The translations under genes and the position numbers were made by a program. Of a stretch of 64,000 bases of DNA, positions 1-11,187 are shown piece by piece (within the stretch, counting starts at the first letter, position 1; each line of letters begins with the position of its first letter). This DNA is from Vitis vinifera (taxonomy: Eukaryota; Streptophyta; Magnoliopsida; Vitales; Vitaceae), in the NCBI RefSeq assembly GCF_030704535.1, contig NC_081821.1, positions 4,045,001 to 4,109,000 on the forward strand, read 5' to 3'. The notes under the pieces were generated by a model that did no database searches, was not told where the DNA came from, and saw nothing but the letters and a program-made list of their open reading frames with translations.

Positions 1-16
1 GAAGAAAAATACTCAC

Positions 17-3000
17 TTCTCTGTGGTCTCTGATGCTTTAGATTGAGCAGGGCCATTATTTTCTGTTCGCATAGGAAAACCACCATCAGATGTATCACTT
101 GATCTCTCGTCACAATCTGTCTCCCCAAATCCTAAGGTCGAAGCATCTGCAGGATTATTCTGACCTATGTCCCCACCGGCAAGCTTTGATTTCCGAAGGG
201 ATTCATTTGGTTGTTTAAAGTCTTCCATGGACTGCTGGGAATCAGCATCAGAATGCTTATCACTGTATTCTGAACTGTTGTCCTGATCAGAAGCTGCTCT
301 CTCAGCTGGTCCTAAGCCTTTCCCACCTGGTAGTTTCTGGCTTAGTTGAGCAGTCCCACCCACGAAATTCCTGCTTGGTGGGGAAGATCCATACTTAAAC
401 GAACCTGTAACACTTCTCTCACAGTTGAGACCAGGATGTACATTTTTGAGATCTTTAAGTAGTTGCAACCGTTCGATCTCCTCATCTTTTTTGGCAATTG
501 TGTCTTTGAGAGATGCCACCTGCAGGATCAATAAGGTATTTAGAAAACAAGGAACTACCAGTGCCTTGAAAGATGATTACTAGTTTTGATGTTTAACTAA
601 AATTGAAATGAGTAAACAAGCAGGTATATTCGGTATGAAAAGACCTAGATGGAAATCAGATGATAGAAAATCCACCTTTTCACATGTGCACATATATCAG
701 TAATCAATCAAAAAGGAGTTCTAATGTATATAAACAAAAGAACAGGGTACAGTGTATTGCAAGAGCACAGTACAGGGCGTTCAAGACCGTCTTTGAATGC
801 ACCTCAATATGATCACTAGACTCCAAAGCTCAAGAAAAATGGTGTCCCTCCTCTTAAGCATATAGCTCCAGTTAAGTGATAAATAGAAAAATGCAAAAAG
901 CACATACCTCTCCCAAGTGTTTTCAAATATCTCTTTCTTTTCATCTCCAAGTGTTCCTATATTCCTTCTTGTTTTGTGTATGTACCATGTATACACATAA
1001 AGATATATTTGTGTATTCTGTTTTCAAAACCAAAAGCCAAAAACATTATCCCCTCATTTCCTTATAGCAAAGGGTCAATAATCTCGAACTTATTTTTTCA
1101 CCTTCTAAAACATTGGTGTGGAGGTGACAAAAGCAGGGTCCACAAGGACTCATTTGTAAAGCAAATCAATTATCTATGACAATTTTCCTCCTAGTAAATT
1201 GTTGTTGAACATATGAAAGCAGTAGCCCCTAGAAATCAACTGATATTTTATGTAACCATGTGACCCGACAACTAGAGGAGTAAGATCTCATACATCCTCA
1301 GCAATTATTTTGAGATGAATGTCTGGAATTAAAACACAGTCCCTATTCTGAACGTAAGCTGAATTGGATAATAACTGAAAGATTGATTGATCGCTCTGCA
1401 AGTTAAGAAAGAGCAAGGGAAAAGGAAAACAAAAAAAAGAAAAAAAAGATCTTGAGGTCCACTGAGAAATTAGACCTACTCAACTACTTGAGTAAACCTT
1501 ATATATTTCTATAGTGCTTGCAATACGTCTTGAAAAGCATAAAATTCTATTTAGCACCATGGCTAGTAAATATTCAACAAACTGCTACTTAAATGAATAT
1601 GAGAACCTGATCCATTAATTCCTTAACGTCCCTGCCCTCTTTGCTACTCCGTGCAGCACCTAGCTCGACTCCAGAAACCCTCTCAGCAAATTTCAAAGTA
1701 CTTGCAGTTTCAGAAAATGAATTCACATCAGGATTAAGCTGCACAAACATAAGAGTCTTTGCTTGACCACCTGTAGTTTATAAAGTAGAAAATAAAAATC
1801 CGCTATATGAAGTTCAAAAAGAGGACTATTGGGAGCTAAGGAAATAATTTAGAGTCCTGACGAAACAATAAGACAGGTGAAGGGATTTATTGCTAAAAGC
1901 AACTGGAAAACAGTGAAGTACCAAGAGAACTCTGAAGGACTTGAGTAAGCTTGCTGTTTCTGTATGGTACATGAGAGCTCTTCTGGGCAAGAGCAAAGAT
2001 AACATCTCCAAGGGCAGATAGCGATTTGTTTATATGTTGTGCTTCCCTAAGTCTCTCTCCAGTTACCTCAGAGCGATCTACCCTTTCACTTCCTGCAAGA
2101 TCCACCAAGTGAAGACTGCCACGCAAAGAAGCACCAGTCTTCAAATCCGTCCCCCAAGCATGAATAGTTACAATACTGCAATAACACATCTAAGTGAAGA
2201 TCATAACATGTAGAACATATACAGTCTGAAGATGGTAATATCTAAAAATGAAATGACAACCTGTGGGAGCGGCTACTTCTTTCATTCATAGCAGTGGCAC
2301 CTACAGATCTATTCTTTTGTCCAATGTCCATTAATTCCATTACATCTGAGGTTGATTTGACTGGGAGCATGGTAGCATCAGGAACAGCTAACCCATGGGG
2401 CTGAGAGGTAGTCAAAATCCCAAGTGTGTGCAAATTAAGGAAAACAAAGGATTTCATGCCAAAACACATGAAAACTATTTTTCACTTAATCAAACCCAAG
2501 AAGAAAAAGGCCAAGATGCAGAATTAACAAAGATTTCAAAGAGAATTATACCACACCAGACAGATAAATCTGGAAAAATCTAGAAATGTAACTGGAAGAT
2601 TATAGAGAAATGTTTTATGACAGTTATCTGTCAGACAAAAACTAGTCAATGGATTAGGCAGAACAACTCAAAGCGAAAACAGAAGATGAAAATGAATAGA
2701 GAAGGATATCCTTTTTACATCTTTATGCCAAAGAATGAAAATGAATAGAGAAGGATATTTTTTTTGAGAACTATCACTTGATAGTAAATCACGCACTTGT
2801 TCATTGTATATTTCAACCATTTGAACTCCAATTTCATACATAAATGAGCTTCTCCTGCTTTGAGTGATCTCAAAGAGGTCACTTAGTGCACGATAATTGA
2901 CACCCCATTCCTCCTTGGATGCTGCATTGGGGCCAGTCTAGAGGAAAGACAATACATTACACAAGTTTTTATTGAAAATATCAACACATATGCCATGTAG

Positions 3001-6000
3001 ACTAAAACATATACAAGTTCATACCATTGTGTATGTCTTGCCCGAACCAGTTTGACCATAAGCAAATATACATACATTATAGCCATCAAGAACAGATCGT
3101 ACCAAGGGTTGAGTGTCAGAAAACACCTCAGCTACAAACATTTTCCAAGCATAATATGAGTCAAGCATTATAATGATTTCTTGAAAGAGATCTATTCAAG
3201 GATCCAAATTATAAAATATAAGGATGAAAAACCTTGAGTAGCAGCTGGGCCATAGACCTTATTGAATTTGAACAACCGATGACTGTCTTTTCCTTGTTTT
3301 GAGGGATTCACAATACCGAGCTCCCCATCTTCACCAATATATTCTATGGTTGTCTGCTTTCCATTCTGCCCACGGAGAAATGGCCTTATCCGGCAATACA
3401 CCCTAATGTTTCCTATCCAAGAAATACATGCATCAGCCAAAAGATGCATTCATATAAAACTAGTCGTGATTCCAACAGAGTTAAATTGGGCATGGAACCT
3501 TTTAAATCTTGAACCTCATTATAAAGTCTCCTATTTTCAGCAAGAACTGCATGATAGTTTTCAGAGGCATCTACTAATGCTTTTAGCTTTACTCCTGAAC
3601 AACAGAAAAATCGATCTATGAGAACATGCTACATAAATTTATATAGAATCAGGAGAACTTTGTAGTAACCAACCTCACCTAAGCATTTAAAATCCTCTGA
3701 ATAGCTCTTCTGTGTTTCCAATACTTCTTTCTTGATGGACTCGGAAGTGGACCTCAATCCCTGATTGTTTATTCAAAGTTCCAGTATAAAACATGAGCAT
3801 TAAATAGTATAGTTTGAAAGGTCAAGATCAATTTGGTTAAAGCGGACCTGCAAGGCACTGAATAGAAAATTCACAAGTCTCAGGTAGCTTTGCTCTTTCT
3901 TATCCCACCTTTGGCCTTCTAACCCAGAATAAGCCTCAAGTTTATTTATCTTATTCCTTGAATCGGCTAGGAGCTGCTCAAGTTCCCTTGACCTCTTCTC
4001 AAACTCTGCTTTATCTCCCATACCTTGCTTTTCCATTTCTGAGAAATGTTCTTCATATGTCTTCCTGGCTATTTCCAGTTCTTGCTTCAGAGCAGTAATT
4101 TCGATATTATTTTGATCCTTCTCTTTGTTGGCTATTTCAAGTTCTTGCTTCAAAGCTGAAATTTCAATGCCACTTTGATCCTTCTTCTTCTTGGCCATTT
4201 CCAGTTCTTGCCTCAGAACCAAAATTTTAGAATCATTTGGATCCTTCTCTTTCTTCCTTGCTATTTCCAGTTCTTGCTTTAAAGCTGAAAGTTCCAGATG
4301 GTATTGCTCCTTCTCTTTCTTCCGGGCCATTTCCATTTCTTGCTTCAGAGAAGAAATTTCAAGATTTGTGTCATCCTTCTCTTTTATCAGTCTAGCCATA
4401 TCCTCCTCAAGCTTCTTCTTGTCTTCCACATTGGCCTTTTTAGTCTGAAATAAAAAGAAATAAAATTAAAGACTTCAAAGGTATCCATACAACCAAGAAA
4501 GCAATATTATTTTTTCTCAGGCAAACAAAATATGCACCATGTCATCTCAAGCAACTGATCAACAATTGCAGCAAATTAAGAATAGAATCAATTGTGAATA
4601 CGCCTTCCACTTCCATCATGAAAGGAGAAATTTGATATATCAGTGGGCAGTCAAACCTCACTATTTCCATCCTCATCTTTAACATCATTTAACTTTTGAT
4701 TCTTAATGAACACAAATCAAGGATATCAAACATATTAAAGTGGTTGAAAATTGTGAAAAGAAACACCAGAATCCAGTAAATGAAGGAAGAAGCATTGAGG
4801 GAAGGAGAGGATACCACAGGACTCAAGATTTTTTTTTTTTTTATAACCGAAGAACCTTCCATGGCTAAGCCCTTAGGACTCTCCATGGGAACTCAAACCT
4901 CGGGGTGCTAACCACCCCACAACAACCAGCACCGGGTAAATTCAGAGTATCATCCATAGTAGGATTCAAACCCAGGACCATGTGCAACTTACTAGGACCA
5001 CACTTCCCAATGTTCGCCCTAACCAACTAGGCTATCCTGGCAGGGACCATAGGACTCACATATCTGGCTGCACATGTTTTCATGTAATGTTAACTAAAAT
5101 TTTACTAAATCTTAGACTACCTAAAAGTTGTTTTATGAATCCTTTGTTTTAGGTGCAACAAATTGAACAATTATGGGAAGCAAAAAGCAAAAAATACACA
5201 TCGGTATATTTTGGAACAGAGAATAGTCCCTAAAGGATATCAGATACAGGATGTTTGAAGTAAAAGATGAATAACATAAAAGAGACTTTCTAATATCTCA
5301 ATTAAGAAAAATGCTCACAGATTATAGCCATACCTTTATCTGCTGGAGATGATTCAATACAATCTGCAGCAAATAATTTCATTTGGTGAATCCAGTAGTT
5401 GTACCAAATAAACAAAAAGGCAAACCTGACAATTTAGAATCTTTCAATACAACATATTTGAAGTACCTGGTTTTCATCATTAGTCCCAGTTGCAAGGGTT
5501 TCAAGTACTCTGATTCTCGACTGGTATTTCTCTTCCCGAGACTTAAAGAGATTGTTTTGCTGCAGGCACAAACCAATAGAAAAGAATTGATATGGACTAG
5601 ACAATAAAAACCAATAAAAGAAACAAAGTAAGTATATTACAGTTCTTAAGTGTTCTGCTTGAGTTGATATTCGCCGCTCAATTTCCTGCACAACTTTTCT
5701 CAATAGACATGCCACACGCTGAGGAAAAAAAAACAAAAAATAAAAAGCATCCTCAGATAAGTTTTTTAGCATTAAAAATGCATTTATATTATCAATATAT
5801 ATATATATATATATATATGCCTTAATTTAACACCAGTTGCCCTCTCATTGCCATACGTGAGGTATCTCTTCATTCTTCCTTTCAACGCTTTCATCTAGAA
5901 TTCCATTCACAACACTCAAAAGTGACTGAGTTGGGGCATTCTGCAAAAATGAGATGCTTGAATGCATTAAAGAAGCATAAAACTGAAAAGACCACCTAAA

Positions 6001-7465
6001 AAATCCTAAATCTTGCCCAATTATGTCCATTGACAACATAAGGTGCCATATGACTTACATCTAAACTGTTAGATTTCATCATTTCTGTAAGCTTAGCAGC
6101 AGGAATATCCGCATAGCGTCCTTGTTTCAGTTGAAACACCTCATGGAACTTGTGTCCCACATGATATATTAATGCAGCTGATGGCTCTACAAAAAGGGGA
6201 AAAAGTAAGATAACAACACTACGTCCAAATAAAATTATCATTATTGAAGAGCATCTGCTAGTTTTGTGTTGTTAGAATACAAAAAAACTATCCACTGTCT
6301 CAATATAGCAGATCTCACTTCACAACTTCACTATGGATAAAAGCTGTTATCATATATTCATATGGCTGCATTAGAACAGACAAGCACATAGAGGAATAGA
6401 GTACAAAAAAACCATACCAGACTTGACAGGACTACGCAAAGCACGTTGAAATTTGGATTCTGAAAAACTCTTTTGCCTGTCTTCTCCACATGGTGTAGGC
6501 CCACGCGAAGGATCATCCACTTGAGGACCAATGTTTCCAGATTTAGAAAATGAACTACTGAATGGAAAATTATTTCCACATACAGTTGGTATAGTGTGTG
6601 CTTTAAGTGTTAAAATGCACTCCAAAACAGTCTTCATAGATCCCTGCAACATAAAATCAACATTATGATAAATGCCGAGAGCTCTGGTGATGCTAAGAAA
6701 ACATATACTCAAATTCATTTGAGCAAATTAATCAAAAAAAAATTTGAAATTCACTACTTCAACTTTGAGATGTTTGCAAATTGCTAAGAAAATAAATGTA
6801 AATAAACCTACAATGACTTCAGTGGGAGTACTACTAGTTTGTGTACATAATGGATAGTAATTCTTATAAACAATTGATAGTAGGTCATGAAAACAATTGA
6901 TACCTTTTCCAGGTCTGCAATTTCAAACCCGGGCATCCCTAATGCGTCCAAAGCCTCCAGAAACTTTTTAACATTTTCATAGCGCATCCCAGAAGAATGA
7001 TCATAATCACGCACCTAAAGTAAAAAAAAAATGCACATCAAAACAACAATTCTAACATCCAGAGATGAAATTCAACACTAACTGCATCTAAATGAACAAA
7101 CCTCACTCACAGAACCAGGTCTCAGTCTGTTCAAAAACCGACATAAAACAGCACCATCAATCAAGCAGGCCCTCAATTCCTCTACTGAAGCTTTTACTGG
7201 CAAATTTAAATTAGGAAGCATGGAATTTAACCACTCCGCCACAATGGCTCGCTTCTTGTCTGCATAAAAGGGAATGAAATAAATACAAAGTTCAGTAAAT
7301 TAAGATGGGAAAAACAAAGGAAGAGAGGAGCAAAATCACCCTTTCTTCACCTTTATCATCAGCATTATGAGTTGCCATTGGTTCAAAAACATCCCCATTA
7401 CCAGATACTCTGAAACTGCCAATTCCCCCATATTTCTTTGCGTTGTAATCCAATGTAGAGTCCAT
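17..7465 (-). CDS. KIN14F: KIN-14 kinesin with calponin-homology domain (3' end cut by window)
   Basis: Minus-end-directed microtubule motor of the plant KIN-14 (KCH/KP1) group. Exons, minus strand: 7465-7351, 7259-7102, 7014-6904, 6643-6418, 6186-6059, 5940-5857, 5718-5641, 5559-5467, 5363-5334, about 4701/4692-4657, 4444-3848, 3760-3679, 3594-3499, 3412-3233, 3131-3025, 2937-2759, 2425-2261, 2175-1922, 1770-1607, 519-17. Phases join without a break and give about 1128 residues before the window edge; the final exon ends at a GTGAGT donor, so at least one exon lies outside. Order seen: N-terminal CH domain ([16 protein letters not shown], then [14 protein letters not shown]), coiled coil, neck, then central motor starting [11 protein letters not shown] with P-loop GQTGSGKT, switch I NERSSRSH, switch II DLAGSE and [11 protein letters not shown]. 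The C-terminal tail is Ser/Asp-rich. The start at 7465 precedes the CH domain. The 10th exon's acceptor is ambiguous by 9 nt. The LGIL...AVPDAT stretch most resembles KP1 (KIN-14F) from memory, so the symbol is tentative while the family is secure. Confidence 0.9.
2426..2758 (-). other. Probable U12-type AT-AC intron in the kinesin motor domain
   Basis: No AG acceptor exists where the motor-domain exon must begin. Reading the minus strand, the intron starts ATATCCTTC (2758-2750), close to the minor-spliceosome 5' consensus ATATCCTT. It has TTCCTTAAT at 2442-2434, which fits the U12 branch consensus TTCCTTRAY, and it ends in AC (2427-2426) about 9-10 nt beyond the branch adenosine. Joining 2759 to 2425 restores the frame (SSQKK-LGIL) and the expected motor sequence. 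It lies between the exon ending in VRDLL and the exon carrying the AVPDAT and switch I region. Confidence 0.85.
2686..2758. repeat. 24-bp perfect direct repeat duplicating the U12 5' splice site
   Basis: Positions 2686-2709 and 2735-2758 are identical over 24 bp with a 49-bp period. Each copy contains the ATATCCTTC donor on the minus strand, so the intron has a second potential donor at 2709. Confidence 0.9.
4037..4357 (-). repeat. Coding tandem repeat, five 21-22 residue coiled-coil units in kinesin stalk
   Basis: Inside exon 4444-3848 the protein repeats a unit of the form (I/L)[16 protein letters not shown] five times: two units of 22 residues followed by three of 21. A 21-residue unit is exactly three heptads; the 22-residue units add a skip residue. 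The repeat is evident in DNA too (recurrent ttccagttcttgc on the plus strand). It probably arose by local tandem duplication. Confidence 0.85.
4830..5045 (-). mobile_element. tRNA-derived SINE in a kinesin intron
   Basis: On the minus strand the element begins at about 5045 with an A-box-like TAGCCTAGTTGG, followed by a B-box GGTTTGAATCC, the RNA polymerase III internal promoter pair. It ends in an A-tract (plus-strand T run 4829-4842). Flanks carry an imperfect target duplication: accacaggactca at 4813-4825 and accataggactca at 5046-5058. It is about 216 bp and sits in the intron between exons 5363-5334 and 4701-4657, same strand as the gene. Confidence 0.85.
5796..5818. repeat. (AT)n microsatellite in kinesin intron
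   Basis: About eleven AT dinucleotides in the intron between exons 5940-5857 and 5718-5641. Confidence 0.9.
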
Positions 7466-8150
7466 GATGAAATACAAGGGAAGACATCTAGCTTCAAAGC
7501 TCAAAACCTCAAACTACGAAAAATAAGAAAAAAACCCCCCAGATTGTTTCAATAAAATCCAAAGAAATCATTTGCAGGAAGAAGGGAACAAAAAGTTTAT
7601 TTATCTCCAGACTTCCCCAGAAATGCAACAATCCTGAAAAGTTATTAAAAAAAAAATGTAATCATCACCACAACTTTATTTCACATTCCCTCATCAACTC
7701 AATACATTAAACGATGTTATGCATTAAACCCATGGTTCATGCCTGGTAATGGCATTATTTTAATTTCCAAAGGCAAGAGAATCAAATGCTTCTTTTGCAT
7801 GGTGAGCACGTAACACAACCCATTACCAAACACCAACCAACCATTAAGTCAGAGCTCAAACTCTGACTGGTAGGGAGCCCAAGCAGAAAACGGAAATACA
7901 AATATATTCACCTGCATGGGTGGAAAATGAGAGAGACCCAACTCAGAAAAGATTTCAGCGATGGCCCCTGGGCTCCTCCTCCATCTGGTGTAGCTTCAAA
8001 AGTTTCATTGGCAACAAGGATTTCAAGGAAGAGAAGAGAGGAGAGAAAATGGTGGAAACAAGAGAAGAAAAAAAGTTTGGAAAAGGCATAATGAATGAAT
8101 AAATATTACAGAGAGAGGGAAGAAGATCGATGGACGGCCGGCCGTTTAAT
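7466..8150 (-). promoter_or_regulatory. Kinesin 5' UTR, probable leader intron and core promoter
   Basis: Upstream of the ATG at 7465 the minus strand has an acceptor-like ttttcgtag near 7514 and a donor-like cag/GTGAATA near 7914, suggesting a leader intron of about 400 bp with a non-coding first exon above it. A TAATATTTATT stretch near 8100 could be the TATA region. The segment 7920-8150 is purine-rich, with a GGCCGGCCG palindrome near 8138. No transcript evidence was available. Confidence 0.45.
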
Positions 8151-8795
8151 CCTGGTCAATCGTGGTTGAAATGTGTTGAAATTCATACGTGGCCACGTAC
8201 TATACGGCAATTATATATTTTTTTTTTAAATGTAATATTAATATTTTGAAAGAAATATATTAATAAATAATAATAAGATTATGTTTAATATTTGAATTTA
8301 AAACTTAGAGTGTTGATTTTTGAAAACGTTTCTAGTTTTTTAATATTTTAATAATAAAAATTTTAAAATGTCATAAAATCATTATTAAACAGGTTCTTAA
8401 TTAAGTGATTAGAGGAGTATTAAAGGGACTTAATTTATTTTGTTGGTTATAATTATTTTTATAATAAAAAATAATTTAAAATTTGCCTAGACCAACCAAA
8501 CTTAACCAAGATCTAATTTAATGTTTTATAAATTTTACAATATATTATTATTTATAATTATATATTTTCAAATAATTATAAAAGAAAAATGTCAATTTAA
8601 TTGTATTATGTATTATTTTATTTTTTTTAATAAAAATAAATTCATTTTGCATTTTTATTATTCTTAAAAATAATGTGTCATTTGATATGAAGTGTATCAA
8701 AAATAAAATCAAAATACTATCACTAAGTGGAATTTTCTTTTTTTCCTTTTTTCTTTTACTTTTTTTTTTCTTTTCTTTTTTTTTTTTTTTTGTTA
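8151..8795. other. AT-rich intergenic DNA
   Basis: No gene or intact element recognised. It ends in a long T/C-rich tract (8730-8791). A lysine-rich open frame across 8548-8838 is low-complexity and not credible. Confidence 0.7.
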
Positions 8796-9300
8796 TCACA
8801 ACGAAAGCTTTGATGCAAACATCGTTAATCAAGAACAAAAGATAAAATAATCAATATAAACAGTACACGAGGTTTTAACATGGTTCGACCAACCATGCCT
8901 ACGTCCACGGATAAGATAATCATTTCACAATACAATAAATAATATTACATGACAGAACCAGAACATTAGAGATGACATAACTAGATATAACTATTGGGTT
9001 CTTCAAACATGTCATGTTTCCCCACTCTTTGTATCTCTACCCTACCATGAGCTCTATCGCTTCACCATGTACCTCTTGTTTTTCCTCATATCTCTATTCA
9101 CCTCATATAGTCTTTACAAACTCATCTTCAATTCATAACTTTTTCTCTTTCATAACCTAGAATATTTATAGACATATTTCCAATAACCTTTCTTATTTTA
9201 CAAGGAAGCCTAATATCAACCTAAAAATATTCTATATAATATTTTTTTCTACAAAAGAAGAATATATACTAATTAGGAATTTGAGACACTTCTTAACAAT
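8796..9300. repeat. Dispersed repeat, copy 1 of a diverged direct pair
   Basis: Starts near cgaaagctttgatgcaa and contains aacatggttcgaccaacc. It ends with the signature gagacacttcttaacaat. It aligns along its length with 9484-9951 and, inverted, with about 58855-59150. The family is probably a non-autonomous retroelement, but I could not define termini or a target duplication. Confidence 0.7.
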
Positions 9301-9483
9301 CTCCACATTGGACCAAATTCCATAAAGTCAATCTTCAATGGCACAAACTTTTTTTTATTTTTATACCACGAGAGAGCAATCAACTCCACCTTCATTGAAA
9401 ATTTCTTTTGTTTTCATCTTGTGTACTTTGTGATCTTTTACTTTTCCAGAAATCTTTAACCTAAGTTTTGATACCGGTTTGTT

Positions 9484-9951
9484 GTGTCGGCGAAAGCTTT
9501 GATGCAATCATCGTTAATCAATAACACAAAGATAAAATAATCAACACAAACGATATACTAGGTTTTAATGTGGTTCAACCAACCATGTTTATATTGACGT
9601 ATAAGAAATGATTATTTCACTATACAATAGAGAACATTACAGATGATAAAACTAGAATATTATAGATGATATAACCAAATACAATTATTGGGTTCCTGAA
9701 ACATCTTATATTTTCCCATTCTTTGTATCCCTACTCTACCACAAGTCTTCTCGTTCTATTGGTACCTCTCGTTCTTCCACACATTTCCCCTTATGACCTA
9801 AAATATTTATAAAAATATTTCCAAAGAACCTTCCTTATTCTATAAGGAAATCTAATATTACAATAATATATTAACCTAAAAGTATTCTATATAATATTTT
9901 TTTTTACAAAAGAGAAATATATATTAGGAATTTAGGACACTTCTTAACAAT
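9484..9951. repeat. Dispersed repeat, copy 2 of a diverged direct pair
   Basis: Same order of motifs as 8796-9300 (cgaaagctttgatgcaa, then tggttcaaccaaccatg, then ggacacttcttaacaat), with many substitutions and small indels. About 180 bp separate the copies. Confidence 0.7.
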
Positions 9952-10667
9952 ATTAATTTTAATATAACTTGAATTTACCTTATGTTTGAAAATATGATAT
10001 TATGATACTAGATTAAAATGAATTGAAAAAATATTTATTAATTTAGATTGGGATCTTCAATGCAAACCCAACTTAATCTAATCTAAATTCAACCTTATAA
10101 TAGAATCAAATTTAAATTCATGAATTTGAATAGAAGCTAAACTTAATATTAAATTAAATTAAAGTTTTATAATCCAAGCAATATCTTTTGTTTACTTTAT
10201 ACTCTTAAGAAAACATTATTTTTTTTTATCAACTAAATTTATTTTCCTAATAAGCCATTTTAATTTCCACATTGGACCATGAAATAAGATAAAAAAAAAA
10301 AAAATACTCCTTTACGATAGGACATTTTGTTAAAAAATGGTGGTTGTAAAAATAATTTGGGTGTATAATAGTTTAAAAAATATTTTTAAATGTATGGCTA
10401 AAATGCCAATGAAAAATCGTGTTTTAAAAAGACAACTTGGCTTACATCACATTGAATTTATCTTTTGTAAAAACCATTTCAATATAAATTTTAAAATTTA
10501 AAGTTAAATTTTTTAAAATATAACTTTTATTCAATACTTTTTCAACTACTTATTTTAAAAACAATTATGTAAAAATATAATATTTTTTTCCAAATCCATG
10601 ACGTTTATAACCACACAAGGAAAATAATTTTTTTTTTTAAATAATCATATCATCAATTCAACTAATT

Positions 10668-10822
10668 TTTATAATAATTCCTATAAATTTTTATATTTAA
10701 TAAATAGAAACCATCTGCTTGCGACGTCAATATAGAGCATGGGATGTGAAATCAGTTGATTGAAGGTTTATAATAATTCTCATAAATTTTTATATCTAAT
10801 AAATAGAAACCATCTGTTTGTT
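10668..10822. repeat. Tandem duplication, 99-bp period
   Basis: About 54 bp beginning tttataataattc and including aatagaaaccatctg at 10668-10721 recurs at 10767-10820 with few differences. The surrounding 9952-11187 is AT-rich intergenic DNA with no gene seen. Confidence 0.85.
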
Positions 10823-11187
10823 CGGAGAATGGAATGTAGAATTCATCAGCTATTGATTGTGGTTATAAATTTATCAGATATATATTAAGTAGGTCAGTGG
10901 GTGCAAAACCCCAACTCAAAACTGGTCTAACAGTCCAAAAATCCCAATCTCTTAGACAACCTCTGGCTGTGGGAACCTACATGAAACTTATAAACAATCT
11001 TTGCTATATGTTTTGTTCAGTCTTGGAGAGTTGAGACTTGATGAAACCCAATAATGATGAAAATTGGCTTTTCTCCCTGGGCTCATCTTTAATCTCAGCA
11101 CCACAAGCAAAATTGTAGGCAAACACCCTACACGTATGAAAAACAAAGAACAAAAAGCCATATAATACTTAATGAATTAATCAGTAA

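Noticed and set aside
4940-5045. tRNA gene on the minus strand, suggested by A- and B-box-like motifs
   Set aside because: No cloverleaf with paired acceptor stem; an A-tail and flanking target duplication show a SINE.
8548-8838. Open frame of 96 codons, Lys-rich
   Set aside because: Product of a T/C-rich low-complexity tract overlapping a dispersed repeat; no domain.
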